Source: Cytophagaceae bacterium UBA6715 | GTDB taxonomy: Bacteria; Bacteroidota; Bacteroidia; Cytophagales; Spirosomataceae | Assembly: GCA_002454335.1 (NCBI GenBank) | Contig: DKIP01000019.1 | Span: 4,759-35,679 of the forward strand | Reading direction: 5' to 3' | Length of the DNA stretch: 30,921 bases | Shown here: positions 15,108-22,676 of the stretch, one piece after another | Position numbering within the stretch: the first letter of the stretch is position 1 | Layout: every line of letters starts with the position of its first letter | Program-made: the position numbers and the translations under genes | The notes under the pieces: generated by a model | What the model was told of the DNA's origin: nothing | Databases searched by the model: none | The model's input: the letters and a program-made list of their open reading frames with translations, nothing else

Positions 15108-15827
15108 TTATATGATGATTAGTTTCGCAGAAGCAATCAATAAAACCAAAGCCAATATCCAACGAACCGCCTGATTCGAGGCGATTTGAGCTCCCCAACG
15201 AGCACCTAGCATGCCGCCAAACAAAGCACTAGCAATCCAATAGATCAAGGAATCATCCAAAGGAATCCAATGCTTAATTCCCGCTAAACCAGCCACTGAA
15301 TTCACAAAAATAAACAAGGAAGAAACAGCAGCCGCTTGCTTTAAACTTGACCATCGCATCAACAATAGCACAGGACTTAAAATAATTCCCCCTCCGATCC
15401 CAATCATCCCAGACAATAATCCAATCCCAGCGCCAAACACTAGTGCGATGAGAATCGACACAGAACGATATGTTACATCTTTAAAATTGGCCATCATTCG
15501 AATAATCGCAATCAATAGACAAGCACCTAAAATTCGCTTATAATTCGCATCACTTAGCACAAACTGCGCCCCTAAATAGGACATCGGGATGGACGTCAGC
15601 GCAAATGGCCAAAATAATTCAAATCGGAAATAACCTTTTTTGTAAAACTGATAAAAAGCGAGCAAAGAAACACCTAGGTTCAAGATCAAAGCCGTTTGCT
15701 TCATCACGGCTGGAGCTACACTAAAAATCGCTAAAACAGCCAAATAACCTGACGCACCTCCATGCCCTACGGAGGCATATAAAAAGGCCATCACACCCAA
15801 TAATCCAAGTAATATCCAAAAATCCAT
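15108..15827 (-). CDS. TauE/SafE family membrane transporter (sulfite/anion exporter)
   Basis: With ATG 15827 the protein is 239 aa and begins MDFWILLGLLGVMAFLYASV directly in the first membrane span. That ATG overlaps the crtB stop by one base (TAATG), so I prefer it to the UUG at 15860, which adds 11 residues inside crtB. About eight hydrophobic segments are arranged as two repeats, with GHGGASGYL near the N-terminus and GMIGIGGGIILSPVLLL in the second repeat, the glycine-rich signatures of the TauE/SafE (DUF81) family. Members export sulfite, sulfoacetate or related small anions; the substrate here is unknown. Coupling to crtB and the downstream channel gene is strong by position. Confidence 0.9.
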   Translation of the reverse strand: MDFWILLGLLGVMAFLYASVGHGGASGYLAVLAIFSVAPAVMKQTALILNLGVSLLAFYQFYKKGYFRFELFWPFALTSIPMSYLGAQFVLSDANYKRILGACLLIAIIRMMANFKDVTYRSVSILIALVFGAGIGLLSGMIGIGGGIILSPVLLLMRWSSLKQAAAVSSLFIFVNSVAGLAGIKHWIPLDDSLIYWIASALFGGMLGARWGAQIASNQAVRWILALVLLIASAKLIII

Positions 15828-16633
15828 TATACCCGCAAATAAATCAACAATTTTTCCCAATCGGGTACCCGAATCCGTTCCGACTTCAATCGCGCTACTG
15901 GAACTTGTTTAATTTTTTCAAATAAACGAATGTAATATTCAAAGGCCAACATTACTCCCTTCTTCGCCTTCAAGGGCAAATTCTCTATCCCGCGTAAGCC
16001 CGCATCAAAATCCGCTTGAATATCGGCCTCAATTTCCTTTTTCTGTAAATCCGTGAATTGTTCATAATCAATACCCGGAAAATATACCCGACCTCTGTCT
16101 TCAAAATCCGACTTAATATCGCGTAGAAAGTTAATCTTTTGGAAAGCAGAACCTAAGGCGCATGCATCTGGCTTCAGTCGCTCATATTCGGCTAAATCAC
16201 CCGCACAAAAAACCCGCAAACACATTAATCCTACGACTTCCGCCGAGCCATAAATATATTGTTTGTACAACGCTGCATCATATTCCCGATCCGACAAATC
16301 CATCTCCATCGAATACAAAAAGGCATCGATCAAGTCGCGCTCCATGTGATAGGTATTCACTGCCCACTGAAACGAGTGCAGTATGGGATTTAGACTAATC
16401 TTCTCCTCTATCGCTTGATAGGTATCTTCTCGGAATCGCGTTAAAAGCGAAGCCTGATCTTGCCCGTAAAAGGTATCCACAATCTCATCTGCCAAACGCA
16501 CAAATCCATAAATCGCATAAATCGCCTCATGATACTCCTTGTCCAATGTTCGAATTCCCGACGAAAACGAAGTGGAATAGGCCTGCGTCAATCGCTTACT
16601 CGCATCTAATGAAACCTGTAAATATAAATCCAT
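15827..16633 (-). CDS. crtB: phytoene synthase
   Basis: A 268-residue squalene/phytoene synthase family enzyme that condenses two geranylgeranyl diphosphates to phytoene, the first committed carotenoid step. The first Asp-rich motif is RLADEIVDTF (Asp49 and Asp53) and the second is NFLRDIKSDFEDRGRVYFPG, both needed for magnesium-diphosphate binding. Length is slightly short for CrtB but normal in Bacteroidota. It lies 7 nt after crtI and overlaps the tauE-like gene by one base. Squalene synthase is the alternative, but pairing with crtI makes phytoene synthase much more likely. No cyclase or hydroxylase gene follows, so the end pigment is unknown. Confidence 0.95.
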   Translation of the reverse strand: MDLYLQVSLDASKRLTQAYSTSFSSGIRTLDKEYHEAIYAIYGFVRLADEIVDTFYGQDQASLLTRFREDTYQAIEEKISLNPILHSFQWAVNTYHMERDLIDAFLYSMEMDLSDREYDAALYKQYIYGSAEVVGLMCLRVFCAGDLAEYERLKPDACALGSAFQKINFLRDIKSDFEDRGRVYFPGIDYEQFTDLQKKEIEADIQADFDAGLRGIENLPLKAKKGVMLAFEYYIRLFEKIKQVPVARLKSERIRVPDWEKLLIYLRV

Positions 16634-16640
16634 GCCGCGT

Positions 16641-18113
16641 TTAGTTCAATAATTTATCTACTTCCTTCGCGACCACAATGCCCGAAATCAAAGATGGTGG
16701 AACACCTGGGCCCGGAACTGTCAATTGGCCCGTATAAAACATATTTTTCAAATGCTTATTTTTCAAACTTGGCTTTAAAATAGCAGTCTGCATCAATGTA
16801 TTCGCAAGTCCATAGGCGTTCCCTTTAAATGCGTGATAATCGCCCATGAAATCCTGATGCGCATAGGAACGTTTATATACGATCGAATCCCGAATCGATA
16901 CACCACAATATTGCTCCAATCGATCCATCAATTGGCCAAAATACTGTTCCCGAACCTCTTCCGTATCCTCCAAATTAGGCGCCACAGGAATCAATAAAAA
17001 CAAATTTTCGCAACCCTCAGGGGCAACTGAAGGATCCGTTACAGATGGCGCTGACGCATAAAATAAAGGATCAGACGGCCACATGGGATCCGTATAAATC
17101 TCATGTGAATGAACCGAGAAATCCCGATCAAAAAATAGATTATGGTGTTTCAATCGAGGCAAACGTTTATTAACTCCTAGATAAAACAAAAGAGATGAAG
17201 GAGCCATAACACGTTTATCCCAGTAGGCCTCGTCGTAATTGCGATGCGCATCCCCTAGCAACGTCTCAATATGGTGGTAGTCAGCACTTGCAACTACGGC
17301 ATCAGCCTTGATTAATCCTTGCGAGGTTTTCACACCTTTGACTTCCCCTCCCTCGATAGCAAAACCATTAACCTCCGTGAGGTAATTAATTTGAACACCT
17401 TTCGAGAGAGCCAATTCAACCATCCCTTTCACAATCATATGCATTCCTCCCATGGGATACCAGGTACCCAATTTGATTTCTGCATAATTCATCAAACTGT
17501 ACATCGCAGGGGTATTTTGAGAAATCGCACCTAAAAATAAAATTGGGAATTCCATTAATTTCAGCAATGTCTCCGACTTGAAAAACTTACGAACATGCGA
17601 ATAAAACGAAGAAAAAACGTCCATCCGCAAGGCATCTATCAGTATACGTAAGCTTAAGAATTCCGTAATTTTCAAGGAAGGCTTCCAAACAAATTCTTGA
17701 ATCCCTACTTTATATTTATAGGCAGCTTGATCTAAAAACCGATCCAATGCGTTTGCTGCACCCGGCTCAATCGATTCGAATAATTCGCGCAATTCATCAT
17801 AATTCGCAGGCATATCGACAACCTCCTCATCTGAAAGTATGACACTGTAGGAAGGATCCAAACGCTTTAACGTATAATAATCAGGCGTTTTCTTACCAAA
17901 ACGGGCAAAATAGTTGTCGAAAATATCAGGCATCCAATACCAACTAGGTCCCATGTCGAAGGTAAAACCCTTTTCCTGAAACACCCGAGCACGACCACCC
18001 GCTTGTTCATTTTTCTCTACGATGGTTACCTCGTAGCCCTTGTCCGCGAGCTCTGTTGCCGTAGACAAGCCTGAGAAACCCGCACCAATAACAATAACTT
18101 TTTTCTTCTTCAT
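16641..18113 (-). CDS. crtI: phytoene desaturase
   Basis: A 490-residue FAD-dependent CrtI-type desaturase that introduces double bonds into phytoene towards lycopene. The start ATG 18113 opens MKKKKVIVIGAGFSGLSTAT, the dinucleotide-binding GxGxxG fold at the very N-terminus. The frame extends to a UUG at 18152, but a promoter box sits in that stretch. Other family regions are EKNEQAGGRARVFQEKGFTFDMGPSWYW, split here as GGRARVF and DMGPSWYW, and the C-terminal FYTGQLTVPGPGVPPSLISG, which covers the FAD-binding tail. Membrane-associated. It is the first gene of the operon, and the -7 box almost touches its ATG. Confidence 0.96.
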   Translation of the reverse strand: MKKKKVIVIGAGFSGLSTATELADKGYEVTIVEKNEQAGGRARVFQEKGFTFDMGPSWYWMPDIFDNYFARFGKKTPDYYTLKRLDPSYSVILSDEEVVDMPANYDELRELFESIEPGAANALDRFLDQAAYKYKVGIQEFVWKPSLKITEFLSLRILIDALRMDVFSSFYSHVRKFFKSETLLKLMEFPILFLGAISQNTPAMYSLMNYAEIKLGTWYPMGGMHMIVKGMVELALSKGVQINYLTEVNGFAIEGGEVKGVKTSQGLIKADAVVASADYHHIETLLGDAHRNYDEAYWDKRVMAPSSLLFYLGVNKRLPRLKHHNLFFDRDFSVHSHEIYTDPMWPSDPLFYASAPSVTDPSVAPEGCENLFLLIPVAPNLEDTEEVREQYFGQLMDRLEQYCGVSIRDSIVYKRSYAHQDFMGDYHAFKGNAYGLANTLMQTAILKPSLKNKHLKNMFYTGQLTVPGPGVPPSLISGIVVAKEVDKLLN

Positions 18114-18119
18114 GCTAAA

Positions 18120-18154
18120 CAAATATACTAAAAACTGATAAGCTTTTGGCAAAA
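18120..18154 (-). promoter_or_regulatory. crtI promoter (TTTTG, N22, TATATTTG), near-leaderless
   Basis: On the minus strand TTTTG (complement of 18154-18150), 22 nt and TATATTTG (complement of 18127-18120) fit the consensus, with a long but permitted spacer. Only 6 nt separate the -7 box from the ATG, so transcription would start at or beside the start codon. Confidence 0.6.
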
Positions 18155-18155
18155 G

Positions 18156-18182
18156 AAAAAGTCAGATAAAATCTGACTTTTT
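18156..18182. terminator. terminator after ECF sigma gene, directly upstream of crtI promoter
   Basis: AAAAAGTCAGAT (18156-18167), AAA loop, ATCTGACTTTTT (18171-18182) is a perfect 12-bp stem with A and U flanks. It separates the sigma transcript from crtI and its left edge is one base from the crtI -33 box. Confidence 0.8.
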
Positions 18183-18229
18183 ACTTCCTCTTCTGTTAAC
18201 CAAAAAACTAATTATTACAATATGAATAC

Positions 18230-18733
18230 TTAGGCATACATACTTAAATGACTTTTCAAGGTCTTCCGAGCGATATGAATTCGGTTCTTAACTGTACCAA
18301 TGGGCAAATTCAATTCTTCTGCAATCTCATGATATTTATAACCTTCAAAATACATCAAGAATGGCACACGATACATTTCCTCCGTGTGCCGTAGGGCTAA
18401 GGAAATATCTTCGCTCATAAATGAACGCTCAGCACCATTCAATTGAATAGAATCAGAAGAATTGATGTAGTGTAGATTATCTGTTGTGTCAATAAACGTA
18501 TTCCGACGAACCATCCGCTGATATTGTGTGATGAACGTATTCTTCATGATCGTAAATAACCACGCTTTTAAATTTGTACCATCCGAATATTTTTCGCGAT
18601 TCGTAAATGCTTTAACCAAGGTATCTTGAACTAGGTCGTTGGCGTCATCTCCATCACGTGTTAAACGTAATGCAAAGGGCTTCAAAAACTTAGAAAAAGT
18701 ACCAACCTGATATGAAAACTCTAAAGCTGTCAT
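18230..18733 (-). CDS. ECF-type RNA polymerase sigma factor
   Basis: A 167-residue group 4 sigma factor. Region 2 is DDANDLVQDTLVKAF and NLKAWLFTIMKNTFITQYQR; region 4 carries the helix-turn-helix YHEIAEELNLPIGTVKNRIH followed by IARKTLKSHL. It directs polymerase to a small regulon. An ECF gene next to crtI and crtB is a recurring arrangement in Bacteroidota, so control of carotenoid genes is a fair inference. No anti-sigma gene is adjacent on either side, which suggests control at transcription level. Its own promoter carries the twin dyads described separately. It is separated from crtI by a terminator, so they are independent units. Confidence 0.93.
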   Translation of the reverse strand: MTALEFSYQVGTFSKFLKPFALRLTRDGDDANDLVQDTLVKAFTNREKYSDGTNLKAWLFTIMKNTFITQYQRMVRRNTFIDTTDNLHYINSSDSIQLNGAERSFMSEDISLALRHTEEMYRVPFLMYFEGYKYHEIAEELNLPIGTVKNRIHIARKTLKSHLSMYA

Positions 18734-18749
18734 GTTTTTATGCTTTTTG

Positions 18750-18821
18750 TGTTTAACAAATTTACCAAAAGATTAAACAAAACAAATAATTGTTTAACTT
18801 TTTTCAAAATAAATTAAACAA
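18750..18821. promoter_or_regulatory. twin operator-like dyads, TGTTTAAC-N14-ATTAAACA, 41-nt period
   Basis: Two elements begin at 18750 and 18791. In each, TGTTTAAC is followed by 14 unrelated bases and ATTAAACAAAA, so arms and spacing are conserved while the middle is not. Half-site centres in each pair lie about two helical turns apart. The first covers the -7 box and most of the spacer of the sigma promoter, the second lies just upstream of its -33 box. Confidence 0.65.
18757..18786 (-). promoter_or_regulatory. ECF sigma gene promoter (TTTG, N18, TAAATTTG)
   Basis: On the minus strand TTTG (complement of 18786-18783), 18 nt and TAAATTTG (complement of 18764-18757) match TTTG-N-TAnnTTTG. 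A start site near 18750 would give a leader of about 16 nt to the ATG at 18733. Confidence 0.6.
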
Positions 18822-18930
18822 AATTTTATCGACAAGCCTTCACAGTTCGTCGGCTATTTCATCGCTTTGGTCAACCCGACAATGGAAATATCTTTATTTG
18901 GAGCTATATTTAACCTTTTGAGCCCAATTA

Positions 18931-21267
18931 ATGCTTCGTAAACTTTTTTTCTTTTTCACATTCATAATCTTGACTCATTTAACTTGGGCTCAAAGTAATT
19001 GTTCGTGCACACTAGAAGGGAATGTCACTTCGAAAGAAAATAAGGAGTTCATTCCAGGAGCAAATATTTACTTGAAGGGTACCCATAAATTCGCTACTTC
19101 AGATAACAAAGGGCACTTCCGTATTTTTAACCTATGCCCAGGAAACTATACGCTCATTTGTCAAATGAGTAGTTTTGATGCTATCGAAATTCCTATTTCA
19201 ATCCGTGACGAAAAACACCTAAACGAAAATTTCAGCTTGGAAAGTCACGACGAACATTTACAAGAAGTTATTGTTAGCGGAAAAAAATCTGAAACCAATG
19301 CTCAATTACATGGGAATCTAAGTAAAGAAGAACGTGCTGAACGCGATGGACTCAGTCTTGGCGAAATGATGCGTGGCATCAGTGGCGTACAAAGTCTACA
19401 AACAGGTAGCACCATCTCAAAACCGGTCATTCACGGCTTGCACTCGTCTCGCGTCATCATTTTAAATCAGGGAATAAGACAAGAAGGCCAACAGTGGGGA
19501 AGTGAACATGCCCCCGAAATCGACCCTTTTGTATCCAAAAATATTCAGGTAATTAAAGGGCCTGGCGGCTTACGCTATGGAGGAGATGCCATAGGAGGAA
19601 TTGTTATGATGGAACCTGATGCCTTGCCAGATACCGCGGGTATCAATGGAGAAATTCAATCGATATACTTTACGAATGGCCGACAAGGCGTTGTTTCAGG
19701 GACCTTACAGGGAGGTATTTCAGATAACAAAGGCTGGGGATGGCGAATACAAGGAACATTGAAAAACGGTGGAAATATAAAAACGGCAAATTACTACCTA
19801 GCAAATACGGGTGTTCAAGAACAAAATTTCTCCGCTGCCATTGGATATAAAAGGAACAAGTGGTCAAACGACGCATATTTCAGCCTTTTCCATTCTGTGA
19901 TAGGCATCTATTTAGGATCGCATATTGGCAATGTTAATGACTTAGAAAAATCCATTGCTCGGTCAAGACCCTTGACAATTTTTACCCCTACGCAATTTAG
20001 TAGGGACATTGACCGCCCCAATCAAGAAATCATCCATAGTTTAGCGAAAATAAAGTCGCAATACCAACTAACAAATGGGCGTGCAATTCGTGCAACATTG
20101 GCCATACAAAATGATGAAAGACTTGAGTTAGACGTACTACGCGCCGGAAAAAATATTAATAACCTACAATTTTTATTGCACACATTTAATGGGGAAGTGA
20201 TTCTTGACGAGTCTAATTCCAAACAATTTTGGAAAGGTCAGTTTGGCGTAAACTTCCAAATACAGGGCAATATCACCTCCGGAAAAGAAGTGACAAGCCC
20301 TAAATTGACAACCAGTCTTCTACCCAATTATTTTCAAAATAGCTTTGGTCTTTTCGCCATCGAGCGTATCGTGAAAGAAAAATACGAGCTGGAGCTCGGC
20401 CTTCGCATAGACGAAAAAACAATCGATGTTCATCGACCGAAAACTAATTATTCAAACATCATCAATCGGAATACAAATCATTTTTTGGGATTATCTGGAA
20501 GCATAGGTTTGAAGTACTACTGGACTGAAAAACTACAAAATCACCTCATCCTTGCGCGCGCATTCCGCGCTCCAGGTGTGAATGAACTATTCTCCTACGG
20601 TGTCCACCATGGTGCTGCCGCATTTGAAATAGGTGATGCAAGCCTAACCGGTGAAACAGCCTACAACGCTAGTTTAAATACTATTTTAGCACCTAAAAAC
20701 CTTCGCATTGAATTAGGCTTTTACAACAATTACATCCATAATTTTATTTACCTCCGACCGATGGTAGATCGAGGAAATGCTATTTATTTCACGACGGTTC
20801 GTGGTGCATTCCCGGGTTTTTCATATGAACAAATCCACGCCATTTTCCAGGGGATAGACGCACAATTCAATTATCAGATTAGCCCAAAATTATCCATTCA
20901 GCAAAAATCAAGCATCGTTCATGCATTTGACACGCGCCGAAATTTTAGCTATCTAGTCAATATCCCTGCTAATCGATTTGAGTATACTTTAAGCTATCGC
21001 TGGATGCAAGAAAAACAATATGTAAGTTTGGGACTCGTGCAAGTTGGCGAACAAACGCGGGTAGAACCTGGTTCTGATTATGCGGCACCTCCGAGGGGCT
21101 ACCAACTTATCCAAGCGAATTGGGGAATACGTTTGAAAAAAATTGATTTAGGTGTTCGAATTACAAATGCATTCAACACCGCATACCGGGATTATTTAAA
21201 CCGTTTCCGATACTATGCGGATGACCAAGGTCGCAATATCAGTTTACGTGTCTTGTATAAAATCTAA
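18931..21267 (+). CDS. TonB-dependent outer-membrane receptor
   Basis: A 778-residue receptor with signal peptide MLRKLFFFFTFIILTHLTWA. A carboxypeptidase-regulatory-like beta domain (about 24-105, with GNVTSKENKEFIPGANIYLK and a cysteine pair) is followed by the plug (about 112-235, with EVIVSGKK, GVQSLQTGSTISKPVIHGL and VIKGPGGLRYGGDAIGGIV) and the 22-strand barrel to the C-terminal ISLRVLYKI. These receptors import large or scarce ligands through TonB energy. No SusD partner follows, so polysaccharide uptake is less likely; metal or cofactor uptake is one option, not shown. The last 4 nt overlap the convergent EnvC-like gene. A weak promoter candidate (CTTTG, N19, TATCTTTA) lies about 50 nt upstream. 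Confidence 0.93.
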   Translation: MLRKLFFFFTFIILTHLTWAQSNCSCTLEGNVTSKENKEFIPGANIYLKGTHKFATSDNKGHFRIFNLCPGNYTLICQMSSFDAIEIPISIRDEKHLNENFSLESHDEHLQEVIVSGKKSETNAQLHGNLSKEERAERDGLSLGEMMRGISGVQSLQTGSTISKPVIHGLHSSRVIILNQGIRQEGQQWGSEHAPEIDPFVSKNIQVIKGPGGLRYGGDAIGGIVMMEPDALPDTAGINGEIQSIYFTNGRQGVVSGTLQGGISDNKGWGWRIQGTLKNGGNIKTANYYLANTGVQEQNFSAAIGYKRNKWSNDAYFSLFHSVIGIYLGSHIGNVNDLEKSIARSRPLTIFTPTQFSRDIDRPNQEIIHSLAKIKSQYQLTNGRAIRATLAIQNDERLELDVLRAGKNINNLQFLLHTFNGEVILDESNSKQFWKGQFGVNFQIQGNITSGKEVTSPKLTTSLLPNYFQNSFGLFAIERIVKEKYELELGLRIDEKTIDVHRPKTNYSNIINRNTNHFLGLSGSIGLKYYWTEKLQNHLILARAFRAPGVNELFSYGVHHGAAAFEIGDASLTGETAYNASLNTILAPKNLRIELGFYNNYIHNFIYLRPMVDRGNAIYFTTVRGAFPGFSYEQIHAIFQGIDAQFNYQISPKLSIQQKSSIVHAFDTRRNFSYLVNIPANRFEYTLSYRWMQEKQYVSLGLVQVGEQTRVEPGSDYAAPPRGYQLIQANWGIRLKKIDLGVRITNAFNTAYRDYLNRFRYYADDQGRNISLRVLYKI

Positions 21268-22676
21268 CGACGCAACCAGCTTTCTGGATTTTGATGTTGC
21301 GTATTTTTCCAAACCTGAAAATTGATTTCTGAAGTTCCATCCTCATCAGAAGCAACCGACCCAATTCGTTGGCCTGTTTTCACCTTTTGCCCCGCACTTA
21401 CAGATACATTAGCTAATTTACTGTACACCGTGAAATACTCTCCATGCTGAATGGCAACCACCATGTTAATTCCAGGAATATTTTGAACTGTCGCAACGAC
21501 ACCATCATACACCGTGTGAACAGGAGAACCCGCCGAAGTCTGAATATCGATTCCGTTATTATTGACCATAACTCCCTTCAATACCGGATGTTTATGCACA
21601 CCAAAATGATCTGAAATAAATCCAGACGGCACAGGAAAAGGCATTCGTCCACGCAAAGCGGCAAAAGAACTCGCCAATCTTGCCTCATCCGCATTCATAT
21701 AATATGTATTTGAATTTAAGACAGGCTCCTCTACTTTAGCCACAGGGGTAGCAACTTCTTTCTTCGGTTTAACAACTTCTTTTTTTTCTGCACGGGCCTC
21801 CAATTTTGCTTCTTCTTTGGACTCATCTCCCGTAGGTTTTTCATATTTCTTCACCATACCATCTTCTAATTTCGGTTTCGGCAAAGCAGGCTTATTTACC
21901 TCTAATTTACGCGCTTGAGCAGCCATCCGTAATTTCCGTTCACGCTCCATCGACTTCTGAATCTCACGCTGAACGATGCCAGCAATCAAATTATCTAACT
22001 TCCGAATGGCTAATTTTTTACGCTCTAATTCCGTACGAAGCTTCTTTTCCTGTTGGGTCAATACCGTTACTACCTTCGTTTCCTTTGTCTTCAAGACCTC
22101 CAAAGTTGCCTTCTCTTTCTCTTTCTCGAGCAAAACCTTTTTCTCCTCATTCTTTTTGAAAACCACTTGCTGCTTCTTCGTCATCAAATCTTGACGCGTT
22201 TCAAAAATTTTATGAGCTTGCTCTTTCCGGTTCGACGTGAAATGACGCAGATAATCAAAACGGCGCGTAAATTCTCCTAAGTCATTTGACAACAACAAAA
22301 AACTGATTTTATTCGATACCGTCGAAACCTTTTGTGCCTCATACAACATGAGCGCATAGTTTTTTTTCAAGCGCTCCAACTTTGCAGCCAAGACATCACT
22401 TTCATGTGTTAATTTTGAAGCCTCCGCAGCTAAAAGCTGTTGGTTCTCATTCAATACATTGATCTGTTTTTTCTGCACAACAATCTGCTCTTTCAAGACA
22501 TTCAACTTTCCGATCGATGCGTTTTTCTTTTTCGATGTACGAGAAATTATCGAATTCAACTCCTTGATTTTTGCCAAGTTGTCCTTTTTTTGCTGCTCTA
22601 ATTGCGTCTTCTTATCCACTTGTCCCCAAGCCACAAAAACACTTAATAAACATACAATTAAACTGATATTGCGCAT
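21264..22676 (-). CDS. EnvC-like murein hydrolase activator (degenerate LytM/M23)
   Basis: A 470-residue periplasmic protein: signal peptide (MRNISLIVCLLSVFVAWGQ), a long coiled coil (about 20-255), a Lys/Glu/Pro-rich linker (about 260-320), and a C-terminal LytM domain (about 345-470). The zinc site of active M23 peptidases is lost: the HxGxD position reads NNGID (Asn373, Asp377 kept) and the HxH position reads Glu450-Ile-Asn452, though His411 in QHGEYFTVYSKL remains. This is the pattern of EnvC/NlpD activators, which switch on N-acetylmuramoyl-L-alanine amidases during division instead of cutting peptidoglycan. Its start overlaps the DUF4292 stop by one base (TAATG). The amidase partner is not in the window. 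Confidence 0.9.
   Translation of the reverse strand: MRNISLIVCLLSVFVAWGQVDKKTQLEQQKKDNLAKIKELNSIISRTSKKKNASIGKLNVLKEQIVVQKKQINVLNENQQLLAAEASKLTHESDVLAAKLERLKKNYALMLYEAQKVSTVSNKISFLLLSNDLGEFTRRFDYLRHFTSNRKEQAHKIFETRQDLMTKKQQVVFKKNEEKKVLLEKEKEKATLEVLKTKETKVVTVLTQQEKKLRTELERKKLAIRKLDNLIAGIVQREIQKSMERERKLRMAAQARKLEVNKPALPKPKLEDGMVKKYEKPTGDESKEEAKLEARAEKKEVVKPKKEVATPVAKVEEPVLNSNTYYMNADEARLASSFAALRGRMPFPVPSGFISDHFGVHKHPVLKGVMVNNNGIDIQTSAGSPVHTVYDGVVATVQNIPGINMVVAIQHGEYFTVYSKLANVSVSAGQKVKTGQRIGSVASDEDGTSEINFQVWKNTQHQNPESWLRR

Noticed and set aside
18838..18870. Short inverted bases AGCC/GGCT upstream of the TonB receptor as a riboswitch or operator
   Set aside because: Only four pairs with no conserved core; not supportable.
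22053..22280. Hydrophobic 75-aa plus-strand frame within the EnvC-like gene
   Set aside because: It is the antisense of a Lys/Glu-rich coiled coil, which always yields Phe/Leu/Ser-rich shadow frames.
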